A stretch of DNA of 64,000 nucleotides, from positions 47,900-111,899 of the forward strand of contig NZ_WUYX01000023.1 in assembly GCF_009834785.1 (NCBI RefSeq), written 5' to 3'. The notes beneath the pieces were generated by a model. That model did no database searches and was not told where the DNA came from. It was given only the letters and a program-made list of their open reading frames with translations. The translations under genes and the position numbers were made by a program. The stretch is from Natronorubrum halalkaliphilum (GTDB taxonomy: Archaea; Halobacteriota; Halobacteria; Halobacteriales; Natrialbaceae). Shown piece after piece: positions 56,869 to 64,000 of the stretch. Each line of letters opens with the position of its first letter. Position 1 is the stretch's first letter.

Positions 56869-57913
56869 CGAATCGCACCTCCTGAGAGAGGTAGTCCTGA
56901 CAGCAGACGGTGTACCCGCAGTCGGGACAGGCAGCGTCGGAAATGTCGTCCCAGCGATCGGTCGGGTCGAACGCGCCCGCAGTCAGTCGCCCGACGACGG
57001 CGGCGAGTCGGTCGTCGACGGTCCGGTTTCGGTGTTCGTGGGTCATTCCGTAGGTGTGGTGGTCGATGTAGACGTCGGTCAGATCCGCGAGGTCGAGGCT
57101 CGTCTCGACCGTTTCCCGGACCCAGTTGACCGCGGTTCTCGAGCGGTCGGCGAGGGGAATCTGGACGTACCGACAGGTCCGGTCCTCGAGTCCGAGCCGT
57201 TCACAGCGGTCGCGGAGGCCGTCGATCACGACGGCGGTCTCGAAGAGCGATCCGACGAGCGACGGTTCGAACGCGTCCGCGTCGGGATCGAAGTGGTCGG
57301 TAAACGCCTCGGCGACGGACCCCTCCCAGTCCGATCGGTAGCGAAGCAAGCCAAGCGGCGCGAGCGTCGGGACGAACCGAACCCCGACGACCGACGAGCC
57401 GTCGCCGTAGACGTAGTCGACCGTGGCGTCGATCGTGACGGCGTCGGCGTCGCCATTACCCCCATCCGGCGGCGACACGGTACTCGAGACCGGAAGCTCC
57501 GGCCCGATCAACTCCCCGCCCGCGGCGTCGGCCGCCAGCCGCTCGATTCCGGCCGCGTGATCGACGCCGACCCGCTCGACGTAGGCCTCGAGCGTCGCCT
57601 CGAGGACCCGTCGCTCGTGGCGTCGCTGGGTCCGCGAGTGAAACCGTTCGTCGTGATCCGCCCAGAGCGCCTCGAGTCGGTTCCGTGCGGTGGCTGCGAG
57701 CGTCTCGCGGTCGGTTTTCCCACCCCGGAGAGCGTCGCAGATCGCCGTTCGGAGCAGTCCGACGCGGTCGTCGACCGTACTGTCGTCGTCGCCGCCCTCG
57801 AGACCGTGGACGTGGGCGAACTCGTACCGCCGGGGACAGGTGAGGTACGCGGTGAGTCCCTCGACGGAGAGCTTCTCGGCGGCCGCCTCGCCGTCGATTT
57901 CCGCCTCAGTCAT
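56861..57913 (-). CDS. Cys-rich PD-(D/E)XK-like protein lacking ExK
   Basis: A 350-aa protein, the middle gene of the three-gene unit. Near the N-terminus is TAYLTCPRRYEFAHVHGL (Cys26) and at the C-terminus ACPDCGYTVCCQDYLSQ (about 327-343), together giving the four-Cys Fe-S pattern of AddB/Cas4-type nucleases. Between them, IDATVDYVYGDGSSVVGVRF (about 198-217) matches the PD-(D/E)XK core, but where ExK (often DYK) is expected the sequence is VGVRF, so cleavage activity is doubtful. It overlaps both neighbours by 8 nt (ATGACTGA upstream, ATGGGTGA downstream), showing tight co-expression. It is probably a structural or DNA-binding subunit. Direct relationship to AddB is inferred. Confidence 0.75.
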   Translation of the reverse strand: MTEAEIDGEAAAEKLSVEGLTAYLTCPRRYEFAHVHGLEGGDDDSTVDDRVGLLRTAICDALRGGKTDRETLAATARNRLEALWADHDERFHSRTQRRHERRVLEATLEAYVERVGVDHAAGIERLAADAAGGELIGPELPVSSTVSPPDGGNGDADAVTIDATVDYVYGDGSSVVGVRFVPTLAPLGLLRYRSDWEGSVAEAFTDHFDPDADAFEPSLVGSLFETAVVIDGLRDRCERLGLEDRTCRYVQIPLADRSRTAVNWVRETVETSLDLADLTDVYIDHHTYGMTHEHRNRTVDDRLAAVVGRLTAGAFDPTDRWDDISDAACPDCGYTVCCQDYLSQEVRFDG

Positions 57914-60296
57914 CGCGGACCACCTCCCCGGCGGCGAACTCGAACTGTGACCGGACCGCCTCCGCGAGGTCGGGGTCGATGTCGCCCTCCTCGAGTACGA
58001 CCGCGATTTCCTCGAACAGTTCCTCAGTCGTCCCGAGATCGGCCTCGCCGCCCGTACTCGCCTCGCCGAGGATCCGCTCGAGTTCGCCCCGCGGCTGGGC
58101 GAGCAGCGCCTCGAGCGCGTTCGTCTCACCGTGGATCGTCGCCTCGGTTCCCGTTTCGATGTCCTCGAGAACGAGTCCGGGCGTTGCGTCGATCAGTTGC
58201 AGATAGCGAGACTCGTCGTGCGTGCGGCGCAGACCGCCGGAACCGCGCTCGTAGGAACAGCAGTAGAGGTGGGTTCGGGCGGCGCGGGAACCCAGCGCGA
58301 GCCGCCGCCGAGAGCGCTGGGCGTGGTAGGTTTCGAAGGGGTCGCTGACGGTGTGGGTAGGGGGGGAGGTGGTGGGTGTGGAGATGGTGGCGTCGGCTTC
58401 GACCTCGGCTTCGGACCCGTCCCCGGCGTCAGCACCGACCGTCGCGAACGTCTCCGTAAGCTCCGTCGGCGACGGATCCGTGACGGCCGGATAGGTCGAC
58501 ATCTCGCGGAGCCACGCCGACGGAAACAGCTGCGTGAGGAACTGCTCGCCGGGATAGGTGTCGTCGATCAGATCCAGCAGGAAGACGGCTTCCCGGGTGT
58601 CGTACTTCAGGTCGTCGACCGCACAGACCGCGACGCCGCCCGTCGGCGACCGGGTCTCGACCGCGTGGACGTACGGCGCGTCGTACTGGATGGTCCGCCG
58701 GAGCATCCGGCGCAGCCCTTGCCAGTCCGGCCCGACGAGGTCCGTCTCCTCGACGAACCGAGCGATCTCGAGCACCCGCCGGATGCTCGCGTACTGCTCG
58801 CGGGCGTCGACCCAGTCCTCCTCGCGGGCGATTCGCCCCTTCAGGTCCGTCCGCCGGATCCACCGCTCGAGCGATTCGGCGATGCTCGAGGCGGCACACG
58901 ACTCGAGCAACTCGATCGAGAAATCGGGAACGCGAGCGCGAAGGCGTTCGATCGAAACCTCGCGCGGATCCCCCGCGTCGCGGTTGCGCTCGCGGTCGGC
59001 GTGGCGGGCGAGTTCGGTCTCGAGCCGCTCGCTTCCGCCGGCCCGTTCACGCTCGCGCTGGAGGGTTACGAACGCGTAGAGCTCGTTGACCACGGGGTCC
59101 TCCGCGAGCGACGGCGTCCCGATCGTCGCCGTCGGAATGCCGGCGTCGCGGAGTCGGGTTCTCGTCTCCGGAACCCGTTCGATCCGCGGCACCGCCACGG
59201 CGAACTCGTCGTAGCTCCAGTCGTGACGGTCCCGGAGCGCCTGGATCTCGGCGGCGACCGCTCTGACCTGTTCGCGGCCGGTTCGGGTCCGAATTCGGCG
59301 CGCTCGCCCCGTGTCTCGCTCGCTTGATTCAGTTGTCGGCTCGTCCGTACTCGAGTCGCTCTGCGCGTCCGAACGCGACCGCCGTGGCGACTCGCCCGTC
59401 GAAAGAAACCGCGTTATCGGTCGGTGTGGTGGCGACTCTCCACCGTTCTCGTTCGATGCATCCCCATCGCTCCGTCGGCGGGGCGACTCGAGGACCTCGA
59501 CCGAGAGCCCGTTTCCGACGAGGTCCTCGATGCGGCCCGGTTCGACGCGAGTGCGCTCGACGCTGGCGTGGCGTTCTCCCAGACAGACGAGCTGCGCGTC
59601 GCCGGTGAGCGCGGCGAGGTAGCGCCGATCGAGCCGCCGGAACTCCTCGAACTCGACGGCCAACACCGCGTCAATCGAGTCGGTGACTCGCTCTCTCAGG
59701 CCGTCCGCGTTCGACTCGAGCAACTCGACGGTCCGCGGGATCACGTCCGCTCGCTCGACGTAGCCTCGGTCCTCGAGTTCCGCGTGAAAGCGATCGTTCA
59801 TCGCGTACAGAAAGGCCAGACGCTCGTCGGCCTCTTCGGCCTCGATATCGGCGAGTCCCAGCCGTTGGCGCGTCGCCTCGAGGAGCAACTGCCCCACGTC
59901 TCGGGCGAAGCTTTCGTGGGTCGAAGCGCGCTCGAGGTAGTCCGGCACGTCGCGGCTGGCGCCGTCGATCACCAGCGAGATGAGTTCGATCCGCTCTTCG
60001 TACTCGAGTCGGTCGAGCGTCGGATCGTACTCTTCGAGCACCTTCGAGGCGTGTTCGGGTAGCGATTCGACGCGGGGCGACCGGGGCGATCCGGTCGTCG
60101 CTTCGACGCCGGCGAGGGCTTCGGTGAGGGGGTCGAGACCCGTCGGATGACGTTTCAGGACCAGCACGTTCCGGGGGCCGTACTCGTCGGCGAGAGCGGC
60201 GTACTCCGTCGCGACGTGCTCGAGTAGCTCGGTACTCGGCACCGGTGTGGAACGGAGTTTACAGGTTCCGTGGAGGGTGGGCGGCGGTGACGCCAT
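57906..60296 (-). CDS. AddB/RecC-like inactivated helicase subunit
   Basis: A 796-aa protein, first gene of the unit. The N-terminus has a P-loop-ATPase-like strand (GPRNVLVLKRHPTGLDPLTE, about 38-57) but no GxxGKT/S. A Walker-B-like strand is VLAVEFEEFRRLDRRYLAAL (about 209-228), then LVCLGERHASVE. The second half has a UvrD-like helicase pattern: YDEFAVAVPRIERVPETRTR (about 369-388), LRDAGIPTATIG, and a late VCAVDDLKYDTREAVFLLDL resembling motif V. A long acidic insertion covers about 265-340. Missing catalytic motifs suggest an inactive scaffold, similar in principle to RecC or AddB N-terminal domains. The frame opens at 60311; the ATG at 60296 is preferred. Confidence 0.7.
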   Translation of the reverse strand: MASPPPTLHGTCKLRSTPVPSTELLEHVATEYAALADEYGPRNVLVLKRHPTGLDPLTEALAGVEATTGSPRSPRVESLPEHASKVLEEYDPTLDRLEYEERIELISLVIDGASRDVPDYLERASTHESFARDVGQLLLEATRQRLGLADIEAEEADERLAFLYAMNDRFHAELEDRGYVERADVIPRTVELLESNADGLRERVTDSIDAVLAVEFEEFRRLDRRYLAALTGDAQLVCLGERHASVERTRVEPGRIEDLVGNGLSVEVLESPRRRSDGDASNENGGESPPHRPITRFLSTGESPRRSRSDAQSDSSTDEPTTESSERDTGRARRIRTRTGREQVRAVAAEIQALRDRHDWSYDEFAVAVPRIERVPETRTRLRDAGIPTATIGTPSLAEDPVVNELYAFVTLQRERERAGGSERLETELARHADRERNRDAGDPREVSIERLRARVPDFSIELLESCAASSIAESLERWIRRTDLKGRIAREEDWVDAREQYASIRRVLEIARFVEETDLVGPDWQGLRRMLRRTIQYDAPYVHAVETRSPTGGVAVCAVDDLKYDTREAVFLLDLIDDTYPGEQFLTQLFPSAWLREMSTYPAVTDPSPTELTETFATVGADAGDGSEAEVEADATISTPTTSPPTHTVSDPFETYHAQRSRRRLALGSRAARTHLYCCSYERGSGGLRRTHDESRYLQLIDATPGLVLEDIETGTEATIHGETNALEALLAQPRGELERILGEASTGGEADLGTTEELFEEIAVVLEEGDIDPDLAEAVRSQFEFAAGEVVRDD

Positions 60297-60463
60297 CAGT
60301 GGATACGTCACCCAGTAAGGCCGAGTTGATACTTAAATGTGCGCCGCAGCGCGAACGTGATTTCGTCGGCCGCTCTGGCGAGTCGTCGACACCCGCCTGT
60401 ACGCGTCTGCAAGTGCGCTGGCGTGAGCTCACGGAAACGTAGCAAGGTCCGGTTCGGCAATTC

Positions 60464-60471
60464 TTATAATG
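60464..60471 (+). promoter_or_regulatory. TATA box of the CBS gene
   Basis: TTATAATG is centred 25 nt before the ATG at 60492, so the transcript is probably leaderless. This AT-rich string stands out in a GC-rich divergent gap. Confidence 0.5.
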
Positions 60472-60491
60472 TATAAGGAGTACAACCGTGT

Positions 60492-60896
60492 ATGGACGAT
60501 ATTTTCGTTGCCCGAATCATGTCCCCGTCGCTCCACACCGTGTCGCCGGACACGCTCGTCGAGGACGCCGCACAGTCGATGCTCGAGAACAAAATCGGCT
60601 CGGTCGTCGTCACTGACGACGACAACCAACTCGAGGGGATTCTGACGACGACGGACTTCGTTCGAATCGTCGCCGAACGGAAGCCGAAGGACCAGACGCC
60701 GGTTTCGACGTACATGACCGAGGACGTTATCACTGCCTCGGCTCAGGACAGCATCCGCGATGCCGCGGACGTGATGGTCGAGCACGGCTTCCATCACCTC
60801 CCCGTCGTCGACGAGGACGAGGGCGTTATCGGCATGGTCACGACCTCCGATCTCGCTTCGTACCTCTCGCGAGAAGAGACGCCGAGCCCGGAGTAA
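60492..60896 (+). CDS. Two-CBS-domain protein
   Basis: A 134-aa protein consisting of two CBS domains. The first covers about residues 8-58 (SPSLHTVSPDTLVEDAAQSM, then GSVVVTDDDNQLEGILTTTD) and the second about 78-128 (DVITASAQDSIRDAADVMVE, then HHLPVVDEDEGVIGMVTTSD). CBS pairs bind adenosine nucleotides and often act as energy sensors. No catalytic partner is fused or adjacent. It is divergent from the helicase unit. Confidence 0.93.
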   Translation: MDDIFVARIMSPSLHTVSPDTLVEDAAQSMLENKIGSVVVTDDDNQLEGILTTTDFVRIVAERKPKDQTPVSTYMTEDVITASAQDSIRDAADVMVEHGFHHLPVVDEDEGVIGMVTTSDLASYLSREETPSPE

Positions 60897-61042
60897 CGGT
60901 TACGAGCGGTTCTTTCCGGGGACGGAGACGGTTGGTCACCACCGATGACTGGTCGTTACGTCCGCTGTGACCGTCGTCAACTCGAGTTACGTCGTCTATC
61001 CCGTTCACACTCGAGGTGCGGCCTCGAGCGACCCCATTGGCG

Positions 61043-61405
61043 TCAGCTATCGGACGTCGAATCGTCGTCTTCGGTCATCCAGCGAACGGTTTCGTCGAGG
61101 CGGTCGCGGAGCGCACGGGCCTCCGCCGGCGTCAGTTCGATGTCGGCGTGACCCGTCCCGTGGTCCCCCGCCATCGCGTCGATGCTCAGGACGACTCGGT
61201 GGCCGTCCGCCGATTCCGGTCGGACCGAGACGTCGGCCCGGTCGGGGTAGTCCCGCGGCGGCCCGAGTTCGATATCGGTTTCGCCGCGACTGACACCCAG
61301 CCGAACGCGCTCCGAGTGCTCGAGATCGAACGAGTCCGTCGGATCCGCTTTGGCTGGCGTCGGTTCCGATTCCTCGGACCGATCGGGGCTGGTATCGTCC
61401 GTCAT
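61043..61405 (-). CDS. Small acidic protein, unknown function
   Basis: A 120-aa acidic protein with no TM segment. A central part reads RVRLGVSRGETDIELGPPRD, then VVLSIDAMAGDHGTGHADIE and LTPAEARALRDRLDETVRWM, suggesting a small alpha/beta domain ending in a helix. It resembles a haloarchaea-only family, with no known function. The frame is open far upstream, but the ATG at 61405 follows a promoter-like gap. Confidence 0.6.
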   Translation of the reverse strand: MTDDTSPDRSEESEPTPAKADPTDSFDLEHSERVRLGVSRGETDIELGPPRDYPDRADVSVRPESADGHRVVLSIDAMAGDHGTGHADIELTPAEARALRDRLDETVRWMTEDDDSTSDS

Positions 61406-61584
61406 GGGGTACGGTTGTATCGCCTTCACCTTGGCTGTACTCCCGGAAGGGATCGATACCGGGTGATCGGTTTTATCGAACGTCGCCGGACCCCGGGCCG
61501 ATAACGCGCGTCTTGCAGCGACACGCACGGGAGATTCGTGGAACGGCTCGCAACCCGGGTGTTGCACCCTCGAACGTCTGTCAC

Positions 61585-62508
61585 TCAGGCTCGGTATTTG
61601 TCGAGTTCCGCTCTGAGGGCCTGTCGTTTGACGAGAACGAAGCCGACGAGGATAACACCGAACCCGGCCACGACTTGTGCCTGTAGCTGTTCTCCGAGCG
61701 CAAGCCACCCGCCGATCGCGGCGAAGATGGGGGTGACGTACGCGACGAGATTGATTTCGATCGCGCCGAGTCGCTCGAGCAGTTCGAAGTAGAGAAAGTA
61801 GCCGACTCCCGCGGCAATCACCGCGAGGTAGCCGAGACCGGCAACTACTGACCACGACCACGTGATAGCCACGAATTCCTCTCCCGGGAGAACGATCGCA
61901 CCGGCGTGCAGCATCACCGCGCCGATCAGCATCATCCACGCCTGCATCGACTGGGCCGGGAAGTCCGTCCCCGTACGCGCTCTCCGCGTGACGACTGCGC
62001 CGAGTGCGAACGCCGCTGCCGCGAGAAACACGAGGACGACGCCGACGACGTCCGCCCGTAGTGCCGCGTCTGGCGACGGGCGCGCGATAATCCCGACGCC
62101 GACCACGCCGAGAAGCAACCCGACTCCGCCGACCCACGAGAGCCGCTCCTGGGGAAGCAACACCCGGGCGAACCCAGCGGCGAGTATAGGGTCGAGACAG
62201 ATGACGACGGCGGCGACGGCACTGGTGACGTACTGTTGCCCGGCGAAGAGAAGCGCGTGGTGGAGCGCGATGAACAGAAAGCCGCCGATCGCGACGGTAG
62301 ACCACTCCCGCCGGTTGGCGGGCACCAACCTCGTCGTGGTCACAGCGGCGTACCCGAACAGCAGGAGGGCGGCGATATCGAACCGAAGCGCGGCGAGCAG
62401 TACGGGAGAAACGTCTGCAAGGGCTGCGCGCGCCGCGACGAACGACAGTCCCCAGATGGCTGCGAGGAGGACGAACAGCCCGACCGTGGTGTATCGAGTG
62501 GACGCCAC
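61585..62508 (-). CDS. EamA/DMT-family transporter
   Basis: A 307-aa membrane protein with ten TM segments in two EamA repeats. The first repeat starts VGLFVLLAAIWGLSFVAARA (about 8-27), and the second includes YLAVIAAGVGYFLYFELLER (about 221-240) and PIFAAIGGWLALGEQLQAQV (about 256-275). It is probably a metabolite or drug exporter. The frame extends upstream to 62715, but a GTG at 62508 is preceded by GGAGG two bases away, a good ribosome-binding site, and gives a normal-length protein. The start choice is moderately secure. Confidence 0.85.
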   Translation of the reverse strand: MASTRYTTVGLFVLLAAIWGLSFVAARAALADVSPVLLAALRFDIAALLLFGYAAVTTTRLVPANRREWSTVAIGGFLFIALHHALLFAGQQYVTSAVAAVVICLDPILAAGFARVLLPQERLSWVGGVGLLLGVVGVGIIARPSPDAALRADVVGVVLVFLAAAAFALGAVVTRRARTGTDFPAQSMQAWMMLIGAVMLHAGAIVLPGEEFVAITWSWSVVAGLGYLAVIAAGVGYFLYFELLERLGAIEINLVAYVTPIFAAIGGWLALGEQLQAQVVAGFGVILVGFVLVKRQALRAELDKYRA

Positions 62509-62712
62509 ACCCTCCGCTTCGAGAGCTATTGTCAAATAAATTACTATTATGTTGACACGTAGCAACACGATCCTTCGACGAGGAGGCGCGTCTGTCTCGG
62601 GAAGTAGTTGGGTCACCGGAACAGCCCCAACGCAGTCACGGGATGAATGATACCATTCGGAACGCGGTTCCCGCCAGCACCGGCTGCTCGTCGAACCCGC
62701 CGCTCGAGCACT

Positions 62713-62797
62713 CATACGGATTGCTGTAACTAGTTACCGCCGATCACCAGGGACGGGATCGGTGATCGGCGGTAATTGACTACAGTAAACCGTATCA
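62713..62797. repeat. Family A palindromic element, copy A6
   Basis: An 85-bp inverted repeat starting CATACGGATTGCTGTAACTA and ending CAGTAAACCGTATCA, with inner arms CCGCCGATCACC and GGTGATCGGCGG around a 12-nt loop. Nearly identical to copy A2, 50 kb away. Its final TCA is the reverse complement of the TGA stop of the adjacent minus-strand gene. Confidence 0.85.
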
Positions 62798-63214
62798 CTC
62801 GATAGCGAACGTTTCCTCGTCGATCCGCGCGCCGCCGACCCAGCACTCGCGGGCGAACCACGCGAAGTACCCTACCATTCCGGCCGTGATGACGACCTCA
62901 ACGGGGCCGAGTCCGGTAACGCCGTCGCCCTCGAGGAGGCTCGTGACGCTGATGGCGGTCCAGCCGACTGCGAGCGCAACGATGGCGAACGCAGCGATGC
63001 GAGGCCAGCCGATGACCGCCGGCCCGACTACTACGCGCTCCCACCTGCCGGCGGCGAACATCGCAGTCCCGACGACGACGAGCCAGAAAAACAGCAGCGC
63101 CGTCGAGACGGTCGTCGGAACGCCGAGCGCGAGGCCGAAACTGGCGGCCAGCAACAGCGTGACGAATCCGCCACCGACGAGTCCGTGGCGAACGACCCGC
63201 TTTCGGGTGTTCAT
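62795..63214 (-). CDS. Small membrane protein, unknown function
   Basis: A 139-aa membrane protein with four hydrophobic segments (about residues 9-31, 36-54, 66-88 and 105-122). The N-terminus is basic (MNTRKRVVRHG), which suits a cytoplasmic start. No family is recognised. The last three bases of the gene lie in element A6. The adjacent aldehyde dehydrogenase is encoded 80 bp upstream on the same strand, so read-through transcription is possible. Confidence 0.7.
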   Translation of the reverse strand: MNTRKRVVRHGLVGGGFVTLLLAASFGLALGVPTTVSTALLFFWLVVVGTAMFAAGRWERVVVGPAVIGWPRIAAFAIVALAVGWTAISVTSLLEGDGVTGLGPVEVVITAGMVGYFAWFARECWVGGARIDEETFAIE

Positions 63215-63294
63215 CGCGCTGCTATTCGCCGCCGGCGACCGTTAACCGTTCGGATTGCCGTCGGGAACTCTCGATATCGGGCGAGGAACGACGA

Positions 63295-64000
<706 letters not shown>

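Overview
The window is a 64 kb chromosomal segment of a halophilic archaeon (class Halobacteria). Evidence: high GC with strong GC bias at third codon positions, very acidic proteins, Asp/Glu-rich lipoproteins with Tat-type twin-Arg leaders, archaeal-type genes (aRF1, glycerol-1-phosphate dehydrogenase, HalOD1 domain, MinD-like ATPase) and leaderless promoters with a TATA element about 25 nt before the start codon. A natrialbalean genus (Natrinema/Haloterrigena-like) is a guess from general resemblance. No rRNA, tRNA, CRISPR array, integrase or intact insertion sequence was seen.

Layout. 1-6.4 kb: end of a SpoIIM-like gene, a membrane protein, an AstE-like deacylase with a threonine-synthase-like PLP enzyme, a Nudix hydrolase, uridine kinase and argS. 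6.5-15.8 kb: lipoprotein, MinD-like ATPase divergent from aRF1, a large surface protein with CARDB-like repeats and a D/E/P/T tail, an HTH regulator, a PRC-barrel protein, a TraB-like protein, a HalOD1 protein and a membrane zinc-ribbon protein. 15.9-20.2 kb: hexapeptide acyltransferase divergent from a GH15-like glycosidase, a helical protein, and a 46-aa ORF in front of a YeiH-type transporter. 20.6-24.2 kb: pstSCAB without phoU. 24.3-38.7 kb: an unknown 476-aa protein, a lone trpB, HIT protein, glycosyltransferase, acidic membrane protein, S9 peptidase, flippase-like protein, ABC exporter pair, egsA, MFS transporter and epimerase. 38.8-42.7 kb: a KaiC-like protein with a broken P-loop, a Gln/Arg/Gly-rich low-complexity protein and an AhpD-like protein. 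43.4-52.8 kb: gltB, proS, quinone oxidoreductase, a bactofilin-like repeat lipoprotein and an MTH1-like Nudix hydrolase.

53.0-60.3 kb holds what I consider the most interesting locus: three genes joined by 8-nt overlaps. In order of transcription they encode a helicase-like protein without a Walker A motif, a Cys-rich PD-(D/E)XK-like protein without the ExK residues, and a complete UvrD-type helicase-nuclease with an Fe-S-type Cys set. This looks like a three-subunit analogue of AddAB/RecBCD. 60.5-64 kb: CBS protein, small acidic protein, EamA transporter, membrane protein and a truncated aldehyde dehydrogenase.

Two families of short palindromic intergenic elements are scattered through the window. 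Family A ends in TGATACGG..., family B in TGATACTG.... Three family A copies share their outer TGA with the stop codon of the adjacent gene, suggesting a link to transcript 3' ends.
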